A stretch of 36,457 nucleotides of DNA from an uncultured Lachnospiraceae bacterium (GCA_947177445.1 CAMWUL010000031.1:1-36457), one strand, 5' to 3'. Shown: positions 7,700-16,605, counted from the first letter of the stretch. A program made the numbers and translations. Notes: generated by a model not told the origin, from the letters alone.

Positions 7700-9982
7700 T
7701 TAAAGATCAAAATCAAACTCCTCCAGGCTTTCCACCAGTCCGGCCTCCTCCTGACCCAGGACGGCATTCACCGCCTCGCTGACCTGCTGCCCGTTCAGAT
7801 TCCAGATCTCTCCCAGATTTTCCGCAATCTCATCCCGCTCGCCGGCGCTGAAATCCGCAAAGGCCCGGCGCAAAAACACAAGCGCACGCTTAAACTCGTC
7901 GTCGTCCAGCATTTCCAGATAGGCGTCCAGGCTCTCCCACAAAGACAGTCTTGCAATCAGAGCATACCTGTTCTTCATGGCAAGGCCCTCAAACCATCCC
8001 GCCCCCAGGTCCGCAGGAGTGCCGGGAGACAGCCTGCGCCGCACCTCCAGAAGCAGCCGCTCCGTGTTCATCTGTCCTCTTTCCAGCAGAATGGCCGCCG
8101 CAAACCCGGACAGCCGGGTGTTCAGATCATCCCTGTCCGCTATCTGCACCAGCGCCTGAATCCAGGCCTCCTGGTCCAGGGATTCATGGGCGAGCGCCAC
8201 CCCATTCAGACGCTGCATGGCCTGAATTACAGAATTGGCCGCCCCGTCGTCACAGCTGCAGGCCGCCGGAAGCAGCAGACATGCCCGGTAAAAGATCCTG
8301 CCCAGAATAGGAACCAGCGGTTTTTCGTCTATCCTGCGGATACTGCCGTAACGGATGGTCATAGACAGCTTCTCCGCCGTCTGCGCCAGCTCCTCCAGGG
8401 AAACCGCATCCACCGCCCTGCGGGACAGCTCCTCCACGGCGTCTGCCGCCGCGGCGGAAAGACCGCACAAAAAAGCGTCCTCCACGGTCCTGGCGATATC
8501 GCTTAAGCTCCCTGCATCCCGGGTCTGTTCCTTCATCTGGAAGGAAACCGCCTGAATCACGGTATCCCCCCGCAGAGCCGATTCCACCAGCTGAATCTCC
8601 GCCTCCGGCGTCCAACGCAGAATCCACAGCTCTCCCCAGGTGGCATTGTCCTGCTGACGCTTTCCGGGATCGGCAAAGCTCACCCCCAGCACCCGAAGCC
8701 TGTGCAGGAAAAAGGAACGGTGCAGATCCAGAAGCGCCGCCTTCTCCGATGCCGCACTGCGCTTTTCCCGCAGATCCAGCGCCAGCTCCTGAGCCGTAAT
8801 ATCTCTGTATTTTTCCAGCTTTAATTCCTTCAGCTGACGATAAAAATCCTCCTGTATGCTGGTGCGGCTCACTCCCTCCGGCAGACTGCCGATGCCGGTC
8901 CCGATCTCCGTGTCCGCCACCGCCAGGCTTAAAGCCGCCAGACTGCCGCCTCCCATACAGGTCACCGCCGCATCCCGCAGATCCCGCAGGGCAGGAACTC
9001 CCCGGAATTCCCTTCCTCCATCTCCTCTCATCCGGGCCAGCTCCACGGACAGCCGCACCGCCTCTATAACCTCTGCAGAAGACACCGGCGATCCGTTGTT
9101 TCTCTGAAAGAGCGCGATCCTGGACAGATAGCTGTATGCGGTATTCATGGGCTCTCTCGCCTGCAGGCTCTGCCACAAAAGCGCATAATAGGCAGGCGCC
9201 TTATTCCCCGCCCCATAGCCGGAGCGGGAGGAAAGCCGGTAATCCGAATAAGGCATCAGCGTATGGCAGGCCTCCACCCGGGGCAGATTCTCCAGGGCTT
9301 TTTCCTCCTCCGGGGAAGGCGCCTGATTCCAGGTTTTTAATCCCTCCACGTGATAAGAGCCTGTGACCACCACCATTTCCTCAGGTGCTATTCCCTCGGC
9401 TGCCGCCTGCCGGATCTGCCTGCGCATCCAGGCCTCCCGCAGGGTGATCTCCTCCCAGTCCGCATCCTTTTCCCGGGTCAGCTCCCGAAGATTTTTTCCA
9501 AACAGGTTCGCCCCCTGATGATACCCCTGCGCAGTACCGGACTGCTCCAGAGTCCGTTCCCAAAAGGTCTCATGGCCGTCCTCCCCGGTTCGCCGGTCCA
9601 GGGCCTGATACACATCCATCCGCTCTTCCTCTCCCCCGTCCGCCTCCTCCCGGGAGGGCAGGGCCAGGAATACATCCGAGGGCAGGTCCATGAAACGACA
9701 GGGAACCTGATTTTCCCCGCACCAGAGCACGGCCTGGTACTCCGGCGAGTATTCGGCAAAGGGATACAGCAGGGTCCGCACCGGAGCCTCCCTGGTGTAT
9801 GCCAGCACCGCAATGGGCGTCCTGACCGCAGGATCCCGCATATGGACAAGCTCGTCCTCCAGGTCGCAGGGACCCTCCACCAGCACCAGGCGCGGATGCT
9901 TTTCTTCCAGAAATTGCCTCAGATAAAATGCTCCTGCCGGAGACAAATGTCTGATTCCAAAAAAGAAAGGCTCATTGCTCAT
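7700..9982 (-). CDS. DUF5682 family protein (YehM-like), predicted TIKI/ChaN/EreA-clan hydrolase
   Basis: A 760-residue protein I recognise as DUF5682, the family of E. coli yehM. The first 220 residues carry the hallmarks of the TIKI/TraB/ChaN/EreA enzyme clan: GIRH at 9-12, a Glu in LVEGPCD (E36) and a second GxxH, GSYH, at 208-211. In that clan the two GxxH motifs and the Glu build a metal-dependent active site used for proteolysis or ester hydrolysis. The remaining 540 residues are largely helical with repeated Leu/Ala pairs and resemble an alpha-solenoid. The start has GGAG 8 nt upstream and lies 12 bp after the MoxR gene. In this operon it is the likeliest catalytic effector, remodelled or loaded by the ATPase/VWA pair. 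Family membership is fairly sure; catalysis is inference. Confidence 0.8.
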   Translation of the reverse strand: MSNEPFFFGIRHLSPAGAFYLRQFLEEKHPRLVLVEGPCDLEDELVHMRDPAVRTPIAVLAYTREAPVRTLLYPFAEYSPEYQAVLWCGENQVPCRFMDLPSDVFLALPSREEADGGEEERMDVYQALDRRTGEDGHETFWERTLEQSGTAQGYHQGANLFGKNLRELTREKDADWEEITLREAWMRRQIRQAAAEGIAPEEMVVVTGSYHVEGLKTWNQAPSPEEEKALENLPRVEACHTLMPYSDYRLSSRSGYGAGNKAPAYYALLWQSLQAREPMNTAYSYLSRIALFQRNNGSPVSSAEVIEAVRLSVELARMRGDGGREFRGVPALRDLRDAAVTCMGGGSLAALSLAVADTEIGTGIGSLPEGVSRTSIQEDFYRQLKELKLEKYRDITAQELALDLREKRSAASEKAALLDLHRSFFLHRLRVLGVSFADPGKRQQDNATWGELWILRWTPEAEIQLVESALRGDTVIQAVSFQMKEQTRDAGSLSDIARTVEDAFLCGLSAAAADAVEELSRRAVDAVSLEELAQTAEKLSMTIRYGSIRRIDEKPLVPILGRIFYRACLLLPAACSCDDGAANSVIQAMQRLNGVALAHESLDQEAWIQALVQIADRDDLNTRLSGFAAAILLERGQMNTERLLLEVRRRLSPGTPADLGAGWFEGLAMKNRYALIARLSLWESLDAYLEMLDDDEFKRALVFLRRAFADFSAGERDEIAENLGEIWNLNGQQVSEAVNAVLGQEEAGLVESLEEFDFDL

Positions 9983-9994
9983 CGATTCCGCTCC

Positions 9995-11083
9995 TTATCC
10001 GTTCAGATCCCTGCAGGCCCGGTAAAGCCCCGACCAGTGAGACCCCCTTTTCTTCATGACGTTTTCCAGATATTCCTTCCAGGCCAGGGTATCCTTTTCT
10101 TCTTCCTTTACCACGGCCCCCTGAAGTCCTGCCGCCAGATCCCGGTCTGTGATGGTGCCGTTTCCGAAGCTTCCCGCCAGAGCCATGCTGTTGCACAGCA
10201 GAGAAATCGCCTCCGCTGTAGACAATACTCCCGAAGAAGCCTTTACCTTCTGGCTCCGGTCCAGAGTCTCCCCGCTTCTGAGCTCCCGGAAGATGGTGCA
10301 GACCTTTTCCACCACGTCGGAGGCCGGCAGGGACGCATTCAGATCCAGTCCTCTGGCCTGCTGCTCCACTCTGGTTCTTACGATCTCCATCTCCGCCGAC
10401 AGATCCGCAGGCGCCGGCAATACTACAATGTTAAATCTCCTCTTCAGAGCCGCCGACATCTCGTTAACCCCTTTATCCCGGGTGTTTGCGGTGGCAATCA
10501 CCGAAAAGCCTTTTTTGGCAGGCACCTCCAGACCCAGCTCCGGCACGGAAATCCGCTTCTCGGATAAAATGGAGATCAGGGCGTCCTGCACCTCGCTGGC
10601 GCACCGGGAAATCTCCTCCACTCTGGCAATGGTCCCCGTCTCCATGGCGGTCATAACGGGGCTTTTCAGCATGGCCTCCAGGGAAGGCCCCTGAGCAATA
10701 AGCATGGCGTAATTCCAGGAATACCGGATCTGCTCCTCCGTAGTTCCCGCCGTTCCCTGGATCACCTTGGTGGAATCCCCGTTGATGGCGGCAGTCAGAT
10801 GCTCCGACAGCCAGCTTTTGGCGGTGCCCGGTTCCCCGATCAACAGCAGCGCCCGGTCCGTCACCAGCGTGGCTATGGCGATCTCCACCAGCCTCTCCTG
10901 TCCGATATATTTGGGAGTGATCTCCACCCCTCCCGCCTTTCCCCCGCAGATGTAGGTCCGCACGGACCGGGGTGACATTCTCCAGCCCGTGGGAACGGGA
11001 TCCTTCTCAGCCGCAATCAAAGCGTCGATTTCCTTCTGAAAAAGCTGCTCCGCAGGCAGTCTCTGCATATCGTTCTGTTCCAT
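9995..11083 (-). CDS. MoxR-type AAA+ ATPase (YehL-like)
   Basis: A 362-residue AAA+ ATPase of the MoxR branch. Walker A is GEPGTAKS (83-90). Walker B reads ARVEEIS (153-159), with Glu where most AAA+ proteins have Asp. Sensor 1 is ATAN (N200), and the arginine finger is in ALKRRF (near 215). MoxR proteins are ring ATPases that work as chaperones with VWA-domain partners to mature or activate other proteins. The start codon has GGGGAGG 9 nt upstream and lies 4 bp after the solenoid gene; DUF5682 follows 12 bp later. A MoxR plus VWA pair flanking DUF5682 is the same set as E. coli yehL-yehM-yehP. ATPase assignment is certain, the target unknown. Confidence 0.92.
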   Translation of the reverse strand: MEQNDMQRLPAEQLFQKEIDALIAAEKDPVPTGWRMSPRSVRTYICGGKAGGVEITPKYIGQERLVEIAIATLVTDRALLLIGEPGTAKSWLSEHLTAAINGDSTKVIQGTAGTTEEQIRYSWNYAMLIAQGPSLEAMLKSPVMTAMETGTIARVEEISRCASEVQDALISILSEKRISVPELGLEVPAKKGFSVIATANTRDKGVNEMSAALKRRFNIVVLPAPADLSAEMEIVRTRVEQQARGLDLNASLPASDVVEKVCTIFRELRSGETLDRSQKVKASSGVLSTAEAISLLCNSMALAGSFGNGTITDRDLAAGLQGAVVKEEEKDTLAWKEYLENVMKKRGSHWSGLYRACRDLNG

Positions 11084-11087
11084 GATT

Positions 11088-13028
11088 CTATTCCTCCCCT
11101 TTCATTCTTTGAATATATTCCTCCGCCGTCTGAACACATCCGCCGGGACCCTTCAGCTCTCCCTTTTTCAAAAGCTCCACGATACGGGCCGCCTCCGCCG
11201 CCCTGCTCTCGGCGCTTCCCGGGAGCCGGTCCAGATACGATGCCAGCTGCCAGCTGCTGACTCTTGTCTTGTTTTTGGTAAAGAAGCTCACCGCCAGACG
11301 GCTGCAGTCCGAAGCATGACATCGTTTTAACGGCTCCAGATAGCAGATATTGTCCTGTACCTGCAGGGCCCGCTCATACAGATACACGGCCAGGCGTCTG
11401 CACATGCCCTCGTCCCCGGGATGGATCCAGGACGCCAGAATCATGTCTGTTTTATTCTCCTCCAGCTCCATCAGCAGGTCGTACATCCCCTCTGTGACCG
11501 TACTGATGGAACGGGATATCCTTCTGGGCTTTAGATCCGCGGGATCGATAAATGTAACCGAAATGACATGTCCCTCTCCGGATGGATCCGCCTTCACCCG
11601 CTCCAAAACCCGCTGTACCAGCCCGGCCCGGTCCTTTCTGACTTTCTTCCCCAACAGCTTTTTCTCCTCCACAAATTCCCGCAGAAGCTCCTGGCATTCT
11701 TCTCCGGTTTTCGTGAAAAGAGCCGCCGTTAAAGCGCCGGGAAAATATGCGTCCCCATATTGCCGGTACAGCTCTCCCGCCAGAGCCGCCAGCTCCTTTT
11801 CCGGATTGACCAGTACGCTGTAAAATATGGCTTCCGGTATCACCTGACTGAAATAATACTTTTTCTCCACACTGCCGGGCCGGGTAAAGGTCATGACCCA
11901 CCGGCCTGCCTTTTCTGTTTCCACGGGCTCATCCAAAGCCTTGCCCAGAGCCGCCGCCTGTCGGAAGCAGTCGCAGACCTTTGTCCCTCCCTTTCCCGCA
12001 AAAGCCTGGAGGCAGGCATCCAGCAGGGTCTCCAGCTCCTTATCCCGCTTTTTTTCTCCCCGCCGCCACTGCTCCAGGGCTTCCAGAAATATCTGCGCGT
12101 TAAGCTGCGCCGCCTGCTCCAGCTTTGATCCCTCCAGGAAGGAGGCCGTTTGCGCCGGATTCTTTGCTGCCATCTTCTCAAAAAATTCCCAGGTCTTTTC
12201 TCCGCCTATCCGGGCCAGAACATAACAGGCCATTTTTTTGTTATTGCCCTTCTCCGTATTGGCCAGCTCCAGCAGAACCTCTTCATTTTCCGGACAATAA
12301 CCCAGCGCATGGATCAGCGCGCCCCGCACCTCCTTTTCCGCCGCGGGAAGCTGAGCCAGATAAAAATCATTGGCCTGCCCTCCGGCTATGGCTTCCATGA
12401 CCTGAATGCGGCGGATCATCTCCTTTTTTCCTTTGGGATCAAACCCCCTCTGCAGCAGGGGCAGAATACTGCCTGCCGCTGCCGGATCCTGACTGCCCTC
12501 CTCCGCCAGCCAGCCGGCCACCGTCTCCGCCAGCTCCGCATATGCGGCGCCCAGGGCCTTCACCATTGCTGCACGCACACGATAATCCCTGAAAAGCTGC
12601 GGCTGCTCCTCATGCTGCTCCAGCACATAGCCGTACCTTCCGCCGCCGGAATTTTCCAGCGCATCCATCAGCACGGAAAGCACGGAATAGGGTGCATTGA
12701 CCACAAGGGTATCCGTGTTTTCGTATCCCGCCTCCTCCTGGGGAAGTGGCAGGGGCTCTCCCGCCGCTGCCACGGCAGCCTGCGTACACAGCACGGCATC
12801 CGTCAGTGTCAGCGCATCCAGCAGCACTCCCGCCCGGTCCTCACAATCCTCCTTCAGAATCAGCCCCGAAAGCTGTACAATCCTGGCAAACACCGGCGAT
12901 GCCTTCTCCAGAGGGGCCGCGGCCTCCACCGCTCTTCTCAACCGGAAATCCTCTGCCGCCAGCCCGGCTCCGGCCACGGCTCCCGCCCGTAATCTCTCAC
13001 GTAGTTCATATAAAGGTTTGATATCCAT
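11088..13028 (-). CDS. Large alpha-solenoid (HEAT-like) protein of unknown function
   Basis: About 646 residues and not recognised as a named family. Nearly all of it is helical. Short helix pairs with Ala/Leu spacing recur (for example VRAAMVKALGAAYAELAE, VRGALIHALGYCPENEE and KKMACYVLARIGG near 150-280), which is typical of HEAT repeats. The C-terminal third holds charged helices and VISVTFIDPADLKPRRISRS. No catalytic motif, signal peptide or membrane segment is visible. I chose ATG 13028, which has GGAG 5 nt upstream; the longest open frame would need a TTG at 13085 inside the SWIM gene. It lies 37 bp after the SWIM gene and 4 bp before moxR, firmly inside the operon. A scaffold or substrate-recognition role is a guess from the fold. 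Confidence 0.75.
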   Translation of the reverse strand: MDIKPLYELRERLRAGAVAGAGLAAEDFRLRRAVEAAAPLEKASPVFARIVQLSGLILKEDCEDRAGVLLDALTLTDAVLCTQAAVAAAGEPLPLPQEEAGYENTDTLVVNAPYSVLSVLMDALENSGGGRYGYVLEQHEEQPQLFRDYRVRAAMVKALGAAYAELAETVAGWLAEEGSQDPAAAGSILPLLQRGFDPKGKKEMIRRIQVMEAIAGGQANDFYLAQLPAAEKEVRGALIHALGYCPENEEVLLELANTEKGNNKKMACYVLARIGGEKTWEFFEKMAAKNPAQTASFLEGSKLEQAAQLNAQIFLEALEQWRRGEKKRDKELETLLDACLQAFAGKGGTKVCDCFRQAAALGKALDEPVETEKAGRWVMTFTRPGSVEKKYYFSQVIPEAIFYSVLVNPEKELAALAGELYRQYGDAYFPGALTAALFTKTGEECQELLREFVEEKKLLGKKVRKDRAGLVQRVLERVKADPSGEGHVISVTFIDPADLKPRRISRSISTVTEGMYDLLMELEENKTDMILASWIHPGDEGMCRRLAVYLYERALQVQDNICYLEPLKRCHASDCSRLAVSFFTKNKTRVSSWQLASYLDRLPGSAESRAAEAARIVELLKKGELKGPGGCVQTAEEYIQRMKGEE

Positions 13029-13065
13029 TCCAGCTCCATTCCGTCCGCCTCCGCGGACACATACT

Positions 13066-14556
13066 TTAATACAAAAGCCTGACAATCCCGTCCTCTGTCA
13101 CAATGCTCAGAGGCCAAAACCGAAGACGTCTGGCAGTCCGGTCATAGTAAAAGCCTCCCGCCAAAACCTGGTCTTTCAAAAGACCTGCCGACGGCAGCAG
13201 ACGGAGACGTTCGGTAGTCCGCTCCTCTCCCGGGCGGTCTCCCAAGAGAATGGTTCCGCCTTCCCGATCCACCAGCACCAGATCCTCCCCGATCTGTGCG
13301 ATGCGCTCATATGCTGCCAGGCGGTACAGCACAGGGGCCGCCAGCGCATTTTTCAAATAATTTTTCGCAGCCTTGCCCTCTGCCGCCAGCGAGGCCGCCG
13401 CCAGGGCCCGTACCGCCCTTAAGTCATCTCCTGTTACCTCCGTAACAGCCCCCTGCTCCCAGCGGATTCTTGCGTTTCCTTCCCCGGGATAGACCTGCAC
13501 CGTTTCCGCCTGGACCGCACCGAAGAGGCTGTCCTCCTGCTTGACATATTTCAGCGCTTTCACCGGACGGTAATTGCAGGTAATGCTGATTTCTCCGGTT
13601 TTTACGTCCACCCAGCAGCCTGTATCTATGTATTCCTTTCTGGCTTCATCATAATCCACCCAGAAGGAGAGCTGCACCAGCCGCACATCCCTGCGGCAGC
13701 AGCCCAGCGCCTCCAGCTCGGACAGCTTCCAGACGCCTCCCAGCTCCTCATACAGAGGGTCCGCATCCAGTCCGCCCTCTCCGGAATCCAGCTTTGCCTG
13801 CAGATACACGGAGGATTTTTTCACCAGCGCCCACATTTTCTCCAGCACCTCCAGGGCATTATCATAATGAATCTGCTCCTGGTCCTTCTGGAAAGCGTCT
13901 ATCTCCAGAATCAGCCGGTTTAACAGCCTCTGGGGTCCCGGCAGATAATAATCTCCCAGCTGCTTTGCCAGATCCCGGTATGCCGCCAGGGCGGTGCCGC
14001 CCATGGTGCCCAGCCCTGCCTCCAGAAGCTCTCTCACCAGCTTTTCCGCAAGCTCCAGTCCCTCCAGCTGTTTCTTCATCTTTTTAATCCGGGCCGCTTT
14101 TCCCGCTGTGGAGGTCTTCTTTTTCCCCGAAGCGCCGGCAGTCTTTTGACCTTCGCCTTCTGCTCCTGCGGAATCCTCCCCGTTTTCTCCCATGGCTTCC
14201 TGCTTCTGGGCACGGGCCATTTTTTTCTCCCGCTTTTTCATAATATCCTCAGGAATCTCACATTCCCCGAAGGTTTTCCCAGCCATAATTTCATAGAGCA
14301 GCGCCAGACTGTGCTTGCAGGGAAACTGCCTGCTGGGGCAGGAGCAGCGAAACACAGGTGCCGACGGCTCTATAAAGTCCGCTGTAGTGATATAGTTGCT
14401 TTTTCCGCTCCCCTGACACTCCCCCAGATAAAAGGTGTCGTCCGCCGATCTTTCCCGTCGGACAAAACCGCCTTTCTGAGATATTTTTTTCCCGTTGGCC
14501 CCAGCCGCAGGGTTTGGCGCCAGCGCCAGGATCTGCTGTTCCGTGATCTGTTGCAT
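13066..14556 (-). CDS. SWIM zinc-finger protein (YehQ-like)
   Basis: A 496-residue protein with a SWIM-type zinc motif CxCx6CxH: C71, C73, C80 and H82 in CSCPSRQFPCKH. A Lys-rich, low-complexity linker near 100-165 and a long C-terminal region with alternating helices and beta strands follow. SWIM fingers bind nucleic acid or protein. The start at 14556 has AAGGA 6 nt upstream; the open frame extends to 14592 without a better site. It is the first gene of the operon and is transcribed divergently from the Gfo/Idh gene. A TATAAA hexamer on the minus strand near 14593-14598 could be its -10, but I see no convincing -35. SWIM genes accompany MoxR/VWA/DUF5682 clusters in other bacteria, as E. coli yehQ does. 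Zinc motif certain; role unknown. Confidence 0.85.
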   Translation of the reverse strand: MQQITEQQILALAPNPAAGANGKKISQKGGFVRRERSADDTFYLGECQGSGKSNYITTADFIEPSAPVFRCSCPSRQFPCKHSLALLYEIMAGKTFGECEIPEDIMKKREKKMARAQKQEAMGENGEDSAGAEGEGQKTAGASGKKKTSTAGKAARIKKMKKQLEGLELAEKLVRELLEAGLGTMGGTALAAYRDLAKQLGDYYLPGPQRLLNRLILEIDAFQKDQEQIHYDNALEVLEKMWALVKKSSVYLQAKLDSGEGGLDADPLYEELGGVWKLSELEALGCCRRDVRLVQLSFWVDYDEARKEYIDTGCWVDVKTGEISITCNYRPVKALKYVKQEDSLFGAVQAETVQVYPGEGNARIRWEQGAVTEVTGDDLRAVRALAAASLAAEGKAAKNYLKNALAAPVLYRLAAYERIAQIGEDLVLVDREGGTILLGDRPGEERTTERLRLLPSAGLLKDQVLAGGFYYDRTARRLRFWPLSIVTEDGIVRLLY

Positions 14557-14703
14557 TTTGGTTCCTTTCCGCCGGCCGCAGCGGGTCGGCATTTTATAGT
14601 ATTGAGGACAATTTATATATGTTTATGTTCATGCTATGGATATATCCTTCTATATCTGTTATCATATCATTAACAAAGCCCACTGTAAAGGAGGCATACG
14701 GCA

Positions 14704-15915
14704 ATGAAGGATATCAGAATCGGATGGATCGGACTGGGTGCAAGAGGATACGGATTGTTATGTCAGATCGTACTGCCTCAGGGAGAGACAGTCACGGCGG
14801 TATGTGATATTTATGAGGACAGAACAAGATGTGCTGCGGACGCCGTGGAAGCCGCCGCAGGGAAAAGGCCAGCGGAATATACGGATTTTCATGACCTGCT
14901 TGAAGATGCCAATGTGAATACTGTCATTATTGCCACCGGCTGGGAAAGCCATGTGGAGATTGCCCTGGCCGCCATGTATGCCAAAAAAGCAGTGGCTATG
15001 GAGGTGGGAGGCGCTTATGAGCTGTCCCATTGTTTTTCCCTGGTACAGGCCTGGGAAGAAACCGGCACCCCTTTTATGCTTCTGGAAAACTGCTGCTTTG
15101 GCAGGAGGGAGCTGATGACATTGAATATGGTGAGAAAAGGAATTCTGGGGGAGGTGGTGCATTGCGCCGGAGGATACCAGCATGATTTGCGAAGCGAGAT
15201 CGCCTTCGGAAGAGAAAACCGTCATTACCGGCTGAATAATTACCTGTACAGAAACTGCGAAAATTATCCCACCCATGACCTGGGACCCATTGCAAAAATC
15301 CTGAATCTGAACTGCGGCAACCGAATGCTGACCCTGACCTCCCAGGCCTCCAAATCCGCAGGTCTGCAGGCCTATATCCGGGATAAGAAATCCGATGATC
15401 CTTTTCTGAAGGACCGCTCCTTTGCCCAGGGTGATATCGTCACCACGGTGATCAAGTGCGCCGGAGGCGAAACCATCGTCCTGACCCTGGACACCACCCT
15501 TCCCAGGTACTACAGCCGCAATTTTACCGTCCGGGGTACAAAGGGAATGTACGAGGAGGCCACCGATTCCATCTTTCTGGATCGGGATGAGGACAGCGCT
15601 CACGACTTTGACTGGCGCAGCGCCTGTCTCAATAACGCCGCAAATTATGAGGAGAAATATGACCACCCTGTCTGGAAAAAATATCTCAGGGAAGGGGTGA
15701 AGGGCAGTCACGACGGAATGGACTGGCTGGAATTCCGGTTCTTCTTTCAGAGACTCCGGGAAGACGCGCCCATGCCCATCGATATATACGATGCCGCCAG
15801 CTGGATGGCAGTCACGGCTCTCTCCGAAATGTCCATTGCCAAAGGCGGCGCCGTGACCGACGTTCCTGATTTCACCGGCGGAAAGTGGCACCTGCGCCGC
15901 CCTGACATCTTTTGA
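14704..15915 (+). CDS. Gfo/Idh/MocA family NAD(P)-dependent oxidoreductase, GH109-like
   Basis: A 403-residue protein with an N-terminal Rossmann domain: dinucleotide motif GLGARG at 10-15 and AVCDIYEDR after strand 2. AMEVGG near 98-103 stands where many relatives have the catalytic EKP Lys; here that Lys is replaced. The substrate domain has NYPTHDLGPIAKIL with H191, a motif I associate with the GH109 alpha-N-acetylgalactosaminidase-like subgroup, where NAD acts as a redox catalyst in glycoside cleavage. The ribosome site AAGGAGG lies 9 nt before the ATG. It is a single-gene unit divergent from the SWIM operon. No signal peptide is seen, so it acts in the cytoplasm, on a sugar or glycoside. 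Superfamily certain; glycosidase activity only suggested. Confidence 0.88.
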   Translation: MKDIRIGWIGLGARGYGLLCQIVLPQGETVTAVCDIYEDRTRCAADAVEAAAGKRPAEYTDFHDLLEDANVNTVIIATGWESHVEIALAAMYAKKAVAMEVGGAYELSHCFSLVQAWEETGTPFMLLENCCFGRRELMTLNMVRKGILGEVVHCAGGYQHDLRSEIAFGRENRHYRLNNYLYRNCENYPTHDLGPIAKILNLNCGNRMLTLTSQASKSAGLQAYIRDKKSDDPFLKDRSFAQGDIVTTVIKCAGGETIVLTLDTTLPRYYSRNFTVRGTKGMYEEATDSIFLDRDEDSAHDFDWRSACLNNAANYEEKYDHPVWKKYLREGVKGSHDGMDWLEFRFFFQRLREDAPMPIDIYDAASWMAVTALSEMSIAKGGAVTDVPDFTGGKWHLRRPDIF

Positions 15916-15948
15916 GCTCTGCCCGGCAAACCTCTGTCAGGTTATGCT

Positions 15949-16539
15949 TTACAGCATTTCCAACAGTTCCTTCGCTTTTTCGCGAAAAGGAGTGTTTTCC
16001 AGCTTTTCCAGTACAGGTTTCGCAAACAGAAGTGTCTGATAGGAGTAATGCCAGCAGCTGTTAAACAGCTCTTCATTTTCTTCGAAGATGCTTAAATCAT
16101 ATTCCTCATCCTCATTTTCCGATCCCAGATATTCCTCTTTCAGCATGTCGGAAAAGAGAGGAAGTGCAGTCTCCGAGCCGCCCTCCTCCATTTCTTCGTA
16201 AAAGTCATAACAGCATTCGACTATTAATTCAAAGAAATCAAGTAAGGTTGTTATAATATAATCAGCGATTTCCTTTTTTTGCGTTTCGGCAATGGCATGA
16301 TCCAAAATACGAACCAGAAATATCATGGCGAAAGGGGTGGAATGCCATAAAGTGCCTTGATGCTCGATATCGTTCATGATTTCAGATAATGCATCTTCTA
16401 CTGATGCAAGGCTGTCCATTTCCCAAATCTCATTAAAGAATTCCGGAAAATCCGAGGCCATGTCATAAGCGGTGGTAATTCTGTGCCAAGGCACCTCTTC
16501 AATTGTGACGTTTTGCACATATGCTTGATTTTTGTCCAT
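15949..16539 (-). CDS. Orphan acidic protein, immunity-like HEAT fold
   Basis: 196 residues, acidic and helical, without signal peptide or membrane segment. The N-terminal half has the pattern VPWHRITTAYDMASDFPEFF, then SVEDALSEIMNDIEHQGTLW followed by HSTPFAMIFLVRIL. I associate the pattern (YG-like start, HQGT, TPFA, FLxRIL) with small HEAT-like proteins that often sit near polymorphic toxins or act as immunity proteins. The ribosome site AGGAGG is 7 nt upstream. It stands between the oxidoreductase and the helicase, convergent with the former, and no toxin gene is visible beside it. It may be an orphan immunity gene. The CDS is well supported; the role is a weak inference from a remembered pattern. 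Confidence 0.75.
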   Translation of the reverse strand: MDKNQAYVQNVTIEEVPWHRITTAYDMASDFPEFFNEIWEMDSLASVEDALSEIMNDIEHQGTLWHSTPFAMIFLVRILDHAIAETQKKEIADYIITTLLDFFELIVECCYDFYEEMEEGGSETALPLFSDMLKEEYLGSENEDEEYDLSIFEENEELFNSCWHYSYQTLLFAKPVLEKLENTPFREKAKELLEML

Positions 16540-16605
16540 AATTCAGCCTCCTGCTGTTTCTTTTTCCATATTTTATCATAATTTCCGGTTTATGAAAAGA
16601 GGCAG

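Noticed and set aside
14557..14703. Pair of divergent sigma-A promoters between the SWIM and Gfo/Idh genes
   Set aside because: Only weak hexamers are visible (a minus-strand TATAAA and scattered TATA words); no -35/-10 pair was convincing on either strand.
14758..15891. 377-codon antisense frame opposite the Gfo/Idh gene
   Set aside because: It is a shadow of a well-supported GC-rich gene, as are the long frames opposite the amidohydrolase, spoVB and ABC exporter genes.
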